From Vitellaria paradoxa (Eukaryota; Streptophyta; Magnoliopsida; Ericales; Sapotaceae): a stretch of DNA of 64,000 nt. A model generated the notes under the pieces. That model was not told where the DNA came from. It ran no database searches and saw only the letters and a program-made list of their open reading frames with translations. Of the stretch, positions 32,844-44,433 are shown piece by piece. The stretch is taken from positions 24,190,358-24,254,357 of the forward strand of contig CM034236.1 in assembly GCA_019916065.1 (NCBI GenBank), read 5' to 3'. A program made the translations under genes and the position numbers. Within the stretch, counting starts at the first letter, position 1. Each line of letters starts with the position of its first letter.

Positions 32844-34746
32844 TGACCGCTGTTAGAAAGTGCGTCTAAATTAACCCCCAAGTGCAAGGGTGTGCGGTGT
32901 AGTTTTAACTCGGTGAGTCCGAGGTCGAATTCACAAGGAGCCTATATTATTTAGTTTCTAGGTTATAATGGAAATCCTAAATTTGAATGTAAACTAAGTT
33001 TGAAAGTTAATTAAAACTAATTCCTAGGGTTTTGCAAGTTCAAAATGTAAACTAAAACAAATTAACAACTTATTACCAAAATTCCAGCAATTTAAAATTG
33101 ATTTTTTGATTTAAGGAATAAAATATTAATTAAACGAATTTTTCCTAATTTAAATGCGCAGCAAAATAATCTAATCTAAAAACTACAATGTAAATACTTA
33201 AATTAAATCAAACGAAGGCAATTCAATTAATAAGCAAATAAATTTGAGAAGTCCTTGATCCAACTATCAATTCCGGGTAGTTTACGTCTTCACTATGGGA
33301 TGAGTTGTAATACTTGCGTTAAAACCTAAATTAGGATTTATTCGAAAATTATTGAGAAAGTTTTAATCAAAAGCTTTTACTAGTGATTACAGAGAATATA
33401 GTCAAAAACTTCTGTTTTTGAAGGGTTTTCAAACAATCCTATTCGAATTCGGATTCAAATCCAATTCTTCTAGTTTATCCAAAATTATTAAGAAAGTTCT
33501 AATCAAAAACCTTTACCAGTGATTACAGAGAATATAGTCAAAGATTTTTGTTTTCGAATGTTTCTAAAATAAACTAATTCAAATTAGGATTCAAAATCTG
33601 AATTTTCAGTTCTTCAAAATTATTAAAAAAATTTTAATCAAAAACCCTTACCAGTGATTATAGAGAATATAGTCAAAGGTTTTCGTTTTCGAAAGTTTTT
33701 GAATGAACTAAATTAGGTTCTAAAAAGTGTAGATCCCTACGCATGAGCTTTCGCAAACCATGCGAAGGGTCTACGCAAACGTCTCAAAGTTGTAGACCCC
33801 TACGCATGAGCTTTCGCAACTCTGCGAAGGGTCTACGTACATCCCATAGATCAGAGTAAACTACCCTTTCTTGATTCGTTGAATCAAGAACTAGGGTTTC
33901 TACGCTAGCATGATTTTAAACAAAATGAAAACAATAAACATAAGCATAAACATTAGATCTACCACTAGAAAATAATAAATCATATATTAAATTAACAAAA
34001 TGAAAGTCAACTTACACGGTAAGCAACTCTGAAACTACATATTGAACGACTACGGTTGTAATGAAAACTACGAAGGCTTCGTAAATCCATAAAAACATTA
34101 CACGAACCATAAAAATCTCTCAAAGCTACTCTATTTCAAAGAAAAACTAACCTAAAACTACAGAGAAAAACGTAGGTGAAAAAGTCCTCTTTTCTGCCGT
34201 CAAAGCTACATATTTATAGTGGAGATGAAAAACCCTAAAAATAAAATTCATCCACGCAAATAAACCTTCTGTGATCTGGACCATCCGTGGGGGGGTCCAG
34301 ACCACAATGTTCTCCCTCTTCAATTTGTGTCTTGCTTCTGACAGCTTGCTATCTTCAACTTCCAATGCATTTTTGACCTTGAAGATGATGGATTTAGGCT
34401 TCGGCTATAACACAAAAGTTGTAGCCCTTTGAGTCTCCTTTACAACCCAAAAAGAATCAGGTCAATCCGAGTTGTGGGTGAGAAGATATGGTCAAAATAC
34501 TGACAGGGTGTCAAGCTGGAACTTCAGCTGCACGCCACTTCAACCATCTGGAACTTCGGACCATCTTTTTCTCCTCGGCAGCCACTTTCATTGCTGCTAA
34601 TCTCACTTTTTTTTCCTTTTCCCTGAAAATAAGAATATAAATACTATAAATAGTAAAATAGTTATAAATCTTCAAAATAAACTACTTAAATGCATTAATA
34701 GCTATGTAAAAGTGGAGTTTGTAATAGCACTTTTCAAGTGCAATCA
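32844..34746 (-). repeat. Solo LTR D, Athila-type, with 5-bp TSD ACATC
   Basis: 1903 bp starting TGACCGCTG and ending GTGCAATCA, bracketed by ACATC (32839-32843 and 34747-34751). Both ends resemble the A LTR (TGACCGACCC...GTGTAATCA) and the inside shares GAGTCCGAGGTCGAATTCAC and TTCTTGATTCGTTGAATCAA. C2 at about 37784 has the matching empty site. A solo LTR with intact TSD indicates LTR-LTR recombination after insertion. A TATA-like TATAAATA lies on the minus strand at 34218-34211. Confidence 0.95.
34275..34301. repeat. Hairpin TCTGGACC/GGTCCAGA in solo LTR D
   Basis: Arms 34275-34282 and 34294-34301, 8-bp perfect stem, 11-nt loop, placed upstream (in sense) of the TATA-like site as in A. 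The sequence differs from the A stem but pairing is kept. Confidence 0.8.
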
Positions 34747-35233
34747 ACATCTCATCATTCATAGATTCACAACCTCATACACTTTCCCGCAACACATTGC
34801 CACATTTTGGTTCATCCCACAATTCATCACATATCAACATTGATCAAACATCATTAAACATTCAACATTTTTCAATGTTATGAATATGAGTTCCCTTATG
34901 TCAAGTCACATTTCATTAAATTAATATCAAGTTCATAAACTTCAACATTTAGTTTATATTAAGGCATATTCACAATTCTCTTCAATTAAGACTCTTATCT
35001 CAAAGTAGACTTCCAATTCATTTCATTCACGGTAGTAAACATTCCCCTTTACAAGCTTAATCTCATAGGTTTAAGATAATCAATCCTTAATCACTTTTAA
35101 GAGCTCATTTCCATTTTAAAATCCATACTATTAATCAAATAAAAGTCTCACATACAAACATATTACCAACCCCTTCATAATCCTAAGGTAGGAAGTCAAG
35201 TTAAGAAAAATCAGGAAAAGTGTTCTAGTCTCT

Positions 35234-35340
35234 GTGGGGGCCCCACCAAAAGTTCATGGGTGCCCCTTAAGGGTCATGGGCACCCCACATAAGATCATGG
35301 GCGCCCCACCAAAACCTATGGGCGCCTCTCTATTGTCTAG
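35234..35340. repeat. Cluster of about 21-bp GGGYGCCCC units in the C1 LTR
   Basis: Units beginning CATGGGTGCCCC, CATGGGCACCCC, CATGGGCGCCCC and TATGGGCGCC repeat every 20-21 bp, after a GTGGGGGCCCCAC palindrome. A second, looser cluster is near 36105-36160. Confidence 0.8.
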
Positions 35341-36327
35341 AAAGTCACTTTGTTCCGGTTTGAGCCCTAAGCCATGTTTTTAGGTTCCAAACTTTACCCA
35401 ATCCAATATCTAACCTAATACCTTATTTTCTTGGGTTGTCTAGGACCTAGAAGACTCCAAAACATCCATTAAAACAAATTTTAATCCATTCATTTCTTCA
35501 ATACAAAAATCTTGCTCCAACCTATACATATATATACACATAACCATTCATCCACACAACTCCACTTCCAACGTTTCCAAATCATAAATAAATTTCATAG
35601 AAGTGTTTACTAGCTCAAATACATCTCATATATGCTAAAATGAGACTAGAAATCCCTACCTTGAGTGGTAAAAAGATAGATCAAAATGAAGGTGTCTTGA
35701 GCTTCCAAACCCTGAAAATTTTGTGGCTCCAATCTTCTCCCTCCTTGATCAAAACTAAAAATGAATAACATAGGAAGGTTTCTTAGGGTTCTAATTTCAA
35801 TCTTGTAAAAGGAATTTGAGTTCTATGAAGATTTGGAAGACCTACCTTTGAAAACCCAACCAGTTCCTCCTTCGGTCTTCTTTTGCTCTTCTTTTGCTTC
35901 CCTAGCTGATTCTCCCTTCTTCCAAGCCACTTCTCTCTCTTTCTCTTGCATCAAATCAATCTAAAATATATGTATAACAATATTTTTAATCCCCAAACAG
36001 TAATCCTCAGGTCTCCCCGAGCCCCTAGCTAGGCATAGGTGTCAATAGGGTTAGGTCTCGGCTGTCCAACTAGAGAACACCATACTGTTGATTTTCTGTA
36101 CAAGTGGGTGCCCCTCATGGACCATGGGCCCCCCTCCTCTACCTTGGGCACCCATCTGCATGCCCTCAAGTCAAAATGTTGACTTTTGAGCTATTTTGCC
36201 CATTTCTTCCAAAATTCACACCCCTAAGTCATCTTTAATGACTAATATTACTTAATTAACATACTAACTTGCTCAAAACATGTTAAAACCATCAAATTAT
36301 ATTAACATGAAAATTTAGGGTATTACA

Positions 36328-36778
36328 GAGGTTGATGTTTGCACTAGTGCTTGTGATTCCAGAAAGAGGTTTGGGGTATGTTGTGTAATGTGATGCTTCA
36401 TGAGTAGGTTTTAGCTATGTGTTGATGTAGGGCAGAAAAGTTATGGCTTATCGGTCTTATCAGTTGAAGACTTATGAGCATAATTACCTTGTACTTGATT
36501 TAGAGTTAGCAGTTATTATTATGCTTTAAAGAGTTGGATCCATTACTTTTTCGGAGAAATATTCGAGGTGTTATCAAATCATAAGAGTTCGAAGTATACT
36601 TTCACAAAGAGGGATTTAAATCTGAGGCAGATAAAGTGGTCAGAATATATGGAAGATTATGATTTTGAGTTATAATACCACCCAAAAATTAAGGGTGAAT
36701 GTAGTCGCAGATGCCCTTGTATGAATTAAAAGTATGGAGCGAGTATAATGTTTTTAGAAATTGCAATTTAACAGATTA
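36328..36778 (+). pseudogene. Element E: decayed gypsy RNase H remnant
   Basis: With stops and shifts, the plus strand still reads GKVMAYRSYQLKTYEHNY, FEVLSNHKSSKYTFTKRDL and RQIKWSEYMEDYDFEL. These are the RNase H signature of gypsy pol (SRQLKPYE..NYPTHDLEL, TDHKSLKY). C1 flanks it on the left and C2 on the right, so it is older than both. The rest of E is not identifiable. Confidence 0.85.
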
Positions 36779-38271
36779 TAAACTGTCATGCCCCTGATCT
36801 CGTGACCCGAGGGGTGAGTGAGAAACACACGCAACATGCACTAACATAACTACCCATGATTAGAGCAATGCAACATCAACAAATGAGCCTAAGACAAAAT
36901 ATAAGATAACATAAGTCAACCTAGACTATTGCCATGCCACAAACTCCATACACCATTTCCAAGTTACATAACTTAGGCCTTAAGGCCATTACAACCAAAT
37001 TAAAAAAAAAAAAAAAAGTTTAGTGAAGTACAATGTCAAAATTCCAAAAGAAATTAAGGTAGATGACCAAGAGCTTTGCTAGCTTGGTAAGGCTCATGCA
37101 CAACCTCCTTGTCCAACCCCATTAGCCCACCTGATGGTTATTACCTGTACCTGCATCAAAGTCTGTAGGGATGTGAGCAAGGGTCCAGTTGTGCCCACGA
37201 TGTCTCATAATAACATATATGATATGCAAATCTAATCATGCAATGCATCTCAAGTAAGGTTAGCCATTTTAACATTTTCTAGAGTCATAACATTTCATTA
37301 ACATAGCCATGTCAAAATAAGTCAAAACATAAGTTCATTCAACAATGCCAAAGTTTAAGATTTTAATTTTGGTTAATGTTTATGTTTCGTAATTCAAACT
37401 CCAATTCCATTCACAATTCAACACCACTTTATCATTTGAATAATATTCAAGCAAGTAAATGTATTCACAACATTATTCATTCATCATCACATAGCACAAC
37501 CACAATTAAACCAATCATCGGGGGATGGGCGCATACACACTATCGTCTTTTATGGGCCAATACCCAATAGAAACGATAAACTGATGTCATCATTTAGGAT
37601 CACCATCCAAGGCCATGAGGAGCCAAACACACACAATGTTGTGGGCTACTAACCCACTGGCATTGACACCAAACCCTACGCAGGTTCCAGGGCTCTCAAC
37701 CCGAGGGTATTCTCTAAACCCTTCCTATTTTCGCACCCCACCATGGCCCCCGCACACAAGCAATCATTTATCATATAACATTTCATCATTCATAGATTCA
37801 CATTCAACCTCATATACTTTCCCATGACACATTTTCACATTTTGGTTCATCCCATGATTCATCACATAACAACATTGATCAAGTATCATTCAACATTCAA
37901 CATTCTTCAATATTATGAACATGAGTCCCCTTTTGTCAAGTCACATTTTATTTAATCAACCACAAGTTCACAAACTTCAACATTTATTTTACATCAAGGC
38001 ATATTCACAAATCGATTTGAATTAAGATTCTTATCTCAAAGTAGGTTTCCAACTCATCTCATTCAAGGTAGCATTCATTCCCCTTTACAAGTTAAATCCC
38101 ATAGGTTTATGATAATCAATCCCTAATCACTTTGAAAAGCTCATTTCCCTCTTAAAATCCATGCAACTAATCAAGAAAAAGTCTCACATAAAAACATGTT
38201 ACCAAAACTTTCATAAGCCTAAAGTAGGAGGTCAAACTAAGCAAAGTCAGGAAAAGTGACCCGGGCTCGGT

Positions 38272-38360
38272 GGGCACCCGAGCTAACACTTAGCCGTGCG
38301 TCCAAGGGGCTTGGGCGCCCATGCCTTAATATCTTGGGCGCCCAATGGGCTTGGGTGCCC
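38272..38360. repeat. GGGCGCCC palindrome cluster 1 in C2
   Basis: GGGCACCC 38272-38279, GGGCGCCC 38313-38320 and 38336-38343 (spacing 23), and GGGTGCCC 38353-38360. Confidence 0.85.
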
Positions 38361-39174
38361 GACTATGTCCCCTTCGTGCGCCCACAGCCTGGGCCAAGTT
38401 TCGGGTTTCATGCCCTGTTTTCTGGTTTCATGGTTTTTCACCCTTGGGACCTCAAATTGACCAAGTTAATGTAAAAATACCTCAAGTTTCAAGTTTCTAA
38501 CATCAACACAAGGTTCTTAGGCTTCAAACAAAATCAAAAATTTGAGTTTTCATCAACCACAAGTCAAGTTGTGGATCAAAATACTACTTTCACTCTCTCA
38601 ACCTATACATACATATAGACATGTGAATAACTCCCATTTTCTTCCATACATGAAACTAACACTTAAAGAGGGTTTTCTAATGGTAATCTACTCCTTTTTA
38701 CACAACATATATGTAAGAATGAGGCATTAAATCCCTACCTCAAGTGGTAAAAAGATAGATCAACAAGAAGGTGTCTTGAGCTTCCAAACCCTCAAACTTT
38801 GATGGCTTCTATCTTCTCGCTCCTTGATCAAAACTAAAAATAAATGACATAGGAAGGTTTCTTAGGGTTCTAATTTCAATTTTGCAAAAGGAATTTGAGT
38901 TCTATGAAGATTTGAAAGACCTACCTTTGAATTTCCACCCGGTTCCTCCTTTTTTCTTCCTTTGCTTCTCACCCGAATTCTTTCTTCTTCCAAGCCACTT
39001 CTCTCTCTCTCTCTTGCATCAAATCAACCCAATATATATATATAACAATATTTTAAACCCCCAAACAGTGATTCTCAGGTCTCCCCTCACCCTTAGCTAG
39101 GTATACGTGTTAATAGGGTAAGGCTCGGCTGGAAATTGCAGAAAAACACTTATCTGTCAAAACCACTGTGCCTT

Positions 39175-39228
39175 GGGCGCCCAAGCTGTTTTCAGGTGGG
39201 CGCACAAGCTCTTTTCAGTTGGGCGCCC
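39175..39228. repeat. 23-bp GGGCGCCC tandem repeat in C2
   Basis: GGGCGCCC 39175-39182, GGGCGCAC 39198-39205 and GGGCGCCC 39221-39228. Start spacing is exactly 23, with a shared AAGCTNTTTTCAG spacer. About 190-240 nt from the sense start of the LTR. Confidence 0.9.
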
Positions 39229-39420
39229 AAGGTTCCCCCCCCCCATTATCCAGCACTTGGCTAAAATGTCACATTTGACTGCATAACCCATCTCCTTTAA
39301 AGTTCTCAGCTCCAAAACACCATAAATGATCTATATCACTAAATTAACATATCTTGACTTCCAAAATACATCAAAAACCATATACTCACATTAAGACAAA
39401 GTCCGGGATATTACATAAAC

Positions 39421-40902
39421 CCCCAAAAATAGTGAAAATTAGGGTTTATCTTAACCCATGAATGCGGTTTGAGAACCTCATTAACGAAATTTCAAAATTC
39501 GCTTCCTTGAATTTATATTGAATCAATCCTAACGCTTGTGAAGTTCTAATCATTAACCATGCTTTGCCAAACCTTAGAAATATTAACTCAAAAACCCCGA
39601 AAACCTTTTCATGTAGGAGGAGAAACTTCAGCAGGGTTTCTCGTGTTTGGATCGAAAATTTGGCGAGGTAAAAAAAAAAAAAAAAAAAAGAATGTAAAGA
39701 AGAAAATGGGAGGAAAGTAAGAAAAAATATAAAACTTTGTGTGTAATACTATTTAAATAAATTAGAAAATATGTTAAAATAGAATCCTTTCATCAATAAA
39801 TTAGTTTTAAACATAATTATATATATATTTTTTAAATCTTGTACTTTTTCTCTGCCATTTCTTAATACAAACCAAACGCAAAAGTAGTTTTGAATTCCTT
39901 TTCTTTCTACATTTTGTTGATAAATTCTTGATCCATAAGGGTCTATTTACAATGAGGATTTGATGAAAGGGAAAAAAAAATAAGGGAAATTGGTAAAAAA
40001 AGAGAAACCAAATTTTCAAATGTATACCATTCTTTAAATAGATTAAAAAATAATTAAATAAAAAATTCATTAATATATTAATTGTGAATTTAATTAATAT
40101 TAATTTTTAAATTCCAAACATTTTTTGGTTTATTTTTCGTAATAATCTAAATAAGAGAAGAGATTTTTTTAGACAAATCATTGATCTAAACACAAGCTAA
40201 GTACCAAAAATAAATTTTGATGATGTATCTCGACAATTATAAATGCCGTAAACCTTTATCTAGTCTAGGTCAAGGGGATTGACGTAATGCTATGAGAAGC
40301 ATCAGTGATATTATTAGGCTTTTGAAATTTCAGAAATTATCATTTTTCTAATGATGAAAGTAAAATTTAGGTAAAATAACCTGTATAATTATTTGTTTCA
40401 TAATTTTTAACAAATTAATATTTTTTCATAGATACCAAATAGCCCTCCCAATGAATAAAGAAAATAGGTATTAATGTTGCACACTTTAACAAGAAAGAAA
40501 TCACATTATCTTTAAGTTAAGAAAATATACTTTTTATGATTAATGCATGAAAGCAATACCTTTTTAATCCTTGGTTCACAAGTAAATACGACCCACTAAA
40601 AGAATCCAAAAACCAACATCATGCAAGTAAAGAACCCACAAACCAAAAAAAAAAAGTAAAGAACCCATTTTTAATATATTTATACGTACATTGTATGCAA
40701 GGTTTAGTTGCACGGCCATATTTAATTAGCACCCTGTAACTGCATTTGTCGGCCTTGACTATTGAAGAAGTTGGCAATTCTAGTAATCAAATCAACCATT
40801 ATTGTTACTGGGTGGTAAATAAAGTTCTACCTTTTTAGGTGTTTGTTAATTTTACCCAGATAACTTGCATTACAGAGGGAACAGAGAGAGAGAGAGAGAG
40901 AG
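39421..40902. other. Region upstream of the aspartic protease gene
   Basis: No gene or clear transposon was recognised in this A+T-rich DNA. It has a poly-A run at 39670-39689 and a (GA)n run at 40879-40902 directly before the protease ATG, which would be 5' UTR. A TATA-like ATTTATA lies near 40676-40682; its use is uncertain. Confidence 0.6.
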
Positions 40903-43900
40903 ATGAAAAGAGGGAAGGGGATGTTTCTGTTGGTGTTGGTGGGTGTGATTTTGGGACTCTCAGTGTCATCATCAGCTTCTGACAATCAGCCTGAGCAGAA
41001 GGGGTGGTGGAAATCCATGTTTTCTGGGGCAACCTCGGCGTCCGCCGTCAATCCACTTGGTTCTTCTGTTGTTCTCCCAATCTATGGCGATGTTTACCCC
41101 AAAGGGTATGTCATCTCTCTACGAATTTGTCTTTCTTTTATTTACATACAAACGTACATACGTACGGAGTTCAATTTCTGTTTCCCTATCAATGATTGTT
41201 TGGTTCAATTTATTTATTTATTTTCTGCAGATTTTATTATGTTCAGCTCAATATAGGTCAGCCACCAAAGCCATACTTTCTTGATCCTGACACTGGCAGT
41301 GACCTCACATGGCTTCAGTGCGACGCCCCTTGTGTTCGTTGCACTAAGGTAAAATCATCCTTGATATTGTTTTGCAAACTTTCTAGACTTTGTAACTACA
41401 GGGTGTTTAGAAGTTTAATTTTTAGTAATTTTTGTCATTTTATTTTATAAAAAGTTAATAAATTTATGCTGAAAGTTGTAGATTTATGCTAAAACCTTTT
41501 TTTTTTTTTTTCAAAATTGTACAGTAGGTACCCTCTTTTCCATTCTCATTCTTTGCATTATGAATCTATTAACTGTAAATTCATGACTGCTTTCATTCCA
41601 GACTTGATCAGGTGAATCTATCAAATCTGAATTGCTACGCAACCGCAAATTTCAATTTCATTTTCTTCAAAGTTAATTGTTTGACTTTTGTCTTATCCTG
41701 ATCATTTTTCATTATAATTGTCGAGAGAGAGAGAGAGAGAAAAAAAAAAAAGAAAAGTGTGCTACTTGTGCAAACAAATATATGATATGTGGAGCATTCT
41801 TGTTGCTAACCTAACACATAATTTTTACCTTAATTGTAGGGGTCTCACCCGCTCTACCAACCCAGCCGTGATCTGGTGGCTTGCTGGGACCCTCTCTGTG
41901 TCTCCTTACACTCTCCTACTGACCACAGATGTGACAATCCAGAGCAATGTGATTACGAAGTCGAGTATGCAGATGGGGGTTCATCCCTTGGTGTGCTCGT
42001 AAGGGATAATTTATCCCTTAATCTAACAAATGGAATGCGTGTTAGTCCTCGCCTGGCTATCGGGTTTGTAGCATTGCTTCTCTCTTTCAACTTAATTTAT
42101 ATTCAGTTGGACTATTATTTTTTTCTGTTCTTTTATAACCACGATGATCCTCGCAACTAGTTTTATGGGATGAGATAAAATCTTCTTCTCCTGAACCCTA
42201 TTGTAACTTATTTTAATTTGCACAAGGGAACTGATTAGCACAATTCAAGTTGAAATTAATTACTTGCAAAGAGAAACCGTAACTATAAAAAACCGACATC
42301 ATATTATTATAACATACATATTCAGGATTCAAGAATCTTTCGGCATAAATAAATAAAGAGTTAAATTTTTACCTTTGCTTGTCAAGTATGTATAAGATTG
42401 GGTTTTCTTCGCATTCAGAAGATTAAAAGCTTAGAACCACGGCAGTAGTTAATCAGCTCATTGTAATAATCTGGTGAACTAGATCAAAACATTTATGCAG
42501 ATTTGGTACCAGATTGTTGTCAAGAAATGTTAATATGTGAGTTTGATTATTTCATCGCAAGAAAACCATATAGATTTAGTTAACATAACACTGGATCATA
42601 ATCATAAAAGCACTTAATTAAGAGTTGGAAAAAAATTGGTGCTTTAAATTATTAGGTAGTAAGTACATGTAGACAACTGCGGATAATGGTTTCTTCAACT
42701 TAACATTTTATACACTCGTTGGTTACAATAGTCTATCCATTGATTCTTTTGCCTGCAGATGTGGATATGATCAGATCCCAGGGGCATCCAATTATCATCC
42801 CTTAGATGGAGTACTAGGCCTTGGCAGGGGAAAATCGAGCACAGTGTCTCAGCTAAATGGTCAGGGCCTGGTGCGGAATGTGGTAGGCCATTGTTTAAGT
42901 GGTCGAGGAGGAGGTTTCCTTTTTTTTGGGGGTGATGTTTATGATTCTTCTCGTGTGGTGTGGACATCAATGTCTCGTGATTACTTGTAATAATCTTTCC
43001 ACAATCATCATCATCATCATTATTGTTGTTGTCTAGCTTTTCCAAAATTGATTAAGTATATATTTATTTCCTATAGCAATCTCTGACCAAAATTTTGCAT
43101 CAGCAACCACTATTCACCTGGGTTGGCGGAACTCATTCTTGGTGGAAAAGCAACGCCGTATAAGAATCTCAGTGTAGTTTTTGACAGTGGGAGTTCTTAT
43201 ACGTATCTCAATTCTCAGGCATATGAAGCTTTCATTTCTTTTGTGAGTTCCTTCATAATAAAATTCTCCAAGTTCTCGAAGTTTCACCACAGAACTACTG
43301 ATTGTCCCATTAAAATCTAACATACTGTTTAATTTATGCTTTCAGTTAAGGAAAGAACTGAAAGGAAAGCCCTTAAAGGAAGCGCTGGATGATAAAACAC
43401 TCCCAGTGTGCTGGCAAGGCAGAAAACCCTTGAAAAATATAAATGATGTTAGAAAATACTTCAAGCCCCTGACACTCAGCTTTCCAAATGGTTGGAGAGC
43501 TAAATCTCAGTTTGAAATTCCCCCTGAAGCTTATCTTATTATCTCAGTAAGTGCCCTTGCATGTGTATGATTTTTATTAAGATTGAGCAATTAAAGAAAC
43601 CGTTTCAATATTTAAACATACTAACATAGTTATTGATTCAGTCCAAGGGCAACGCTTGCTTAGGAATTCTTAATGGTACTGAAGTGGGACTGAATCCCAA
43701 TGTTATTGGAGGTAAGAATTTTTGTATTATAAATAATTTCTTTTTTTTAAAGAACAACCCACAACCCAAACATCCAGCTCGAAAATTGGAAGGCCAAGAG
43801 GGGTATATTAACTCACGCGCACACCTAACTGTCTTGATGTGAGACAGCCTGCATCTCCTTGGGCGTATTATAAACAAATTAAAAGCTAAATATGAGAACC

Positions 43901-44189
43901 TTTGGTGGGGCCCACCCACCTCGAGTCAGGGGCCTTCTAATGCATTTTAAGAAGTTGTTGTAATTCAAGGGTTGAGGAGCATAGTTGAGAGCACTATAAA
44001 GTGCACTGTAGGCTCACTATAACCCCACCCCCTGTAACTATGATTTTCTTTTTGATTGTTTGGACAGATATATCAATGCAAGACAAGATGGTGATTTATG
44101 ACAACGAGAAGGAGGTGATAGGCTGGGTCCCTACACGCTGTGATCGACTTCCGACTTTTGATGTAACTAAAGGATTTTCCGAGTATTAG
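40903..44189 (+). CDS. ASP1-like: Nucellin/Asp1-like aspartic protease, eight exons
   Basis: Exons by GT/AG sites and unbroken phase: 40903-41105, 41231-41348, 41840-42063, 42759-42986, 43104-43242, 43346-43546, 43642-43711, 44068-44189. This gives 434 codons plus TAG, a usual length for the family. Residues 1-26 form a signal peptide, so the enzyme should enter the secretory pathway. Catalytic motifs are DTGS (Asp88) and DSGS (Asp285). Family blocks include WLQCDAPCVRC, CDYEVEYADGGSSLGVL, GCGYDQIPGAS, GVLGLGRGKSS and GHCLSGRGGGFLFFGGD. The likely role is hydrolysis of peptide bonds as a plant A1-family atypical protease; the substrate is unknown. The (GA)n run abuts the ATG. No break was found, and it is the only intact host gene in the window. 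Intron 3 (695 bp) is the longest. The exon 3 start (41840) gives KGSHPLY where relatives often read EAPHPLY, so that junction is the least certain. Confidence 0.95.
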
Positions 44190-44433
44190 CACTATGGGGA
44201 CTCAGCTTGTTATATCATTGTTGGGAGAGGGAGGGGTACAACTGCCTCCTTGCTTATAATATATATTTCAAACACATACGACTCTTCTTACTTGATTTTT
44301 ATTTTTTTAAGATGTCGTTAAATTAATTCATTTCTGCATTATGGATTTTATAAAGGGTGATGCCTTGCATCATAGTCAAGCTAGTAACCAGTTTAATAAC
44401 AGTATTTTATCTTTTGCTAGTAACTGTATATAT
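44190..44433. other. 3' flank of the protease gene
   Basis: A+T-rich probable 3' UTR and terminator region; no perfect AATAAA was seen. It ends in the left copy of the LINE target duplication, AGTAACTGTATATAT (44419-44433). Confidence 0.5.

Larger units (their letters stand above)
29316..36327 (-). mobile_element. Element C1: Ty3/gypsy element, 5' LTR and gag region only
   Basis: Minus-strand element with its 5' LTR at 31853..36327 (D inserted inside), a tRNA-Met PBS, a small upstream ORF and a decayed gag running into the protease start. There B interrupts it; pol and the 3' LTR should lie beyond the left edge. The base after the LTR starts GAGGT (36328-36332), the expected target duplication. 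The gag type (MPPRALG start, CCHC knuckles) fits a chromovirus such as the Del/Tekay group, but no chromodomain is visible to confirm this. Confidence 0.85.
31853..36327 (-). repeat. 5' LTR of C1, interrupted by solo LTR D
   Basis: Plus strand TGTAATGCC...GGGTATTACA. Without D and one TSD copy it is 2567 bp, comparable to the related C2 LTR (2632 bp, clearly homologous throughout). It has clusters of GGGCGCCC-like palindromes at about 35234-35340 and 36105-36160. No gene is present. Confidence 0.92.
36784..39415 (-). repeat. Solo LTR C2, same family as the C1 LTR, TSD TAAAC
   Basis: 2632 bp from TGTCATGCCCC to GGGATATTACA, bracketed by TAAAC (36779-36783 and 39416-39420). Homologous to the C1 LTR along its length. 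No PBS or internal sequence is next to it, so it is a solo LTR. Confidence 0.93.

Noticed and set aside
38272..39228. CRISPR-like look of regularly spaced GC palindromes
   Set aside because: Spacers are not unique, units are only 20-23 bp long in total, there are no cas genes, and the DNA is eukaryotic LTR sequence.
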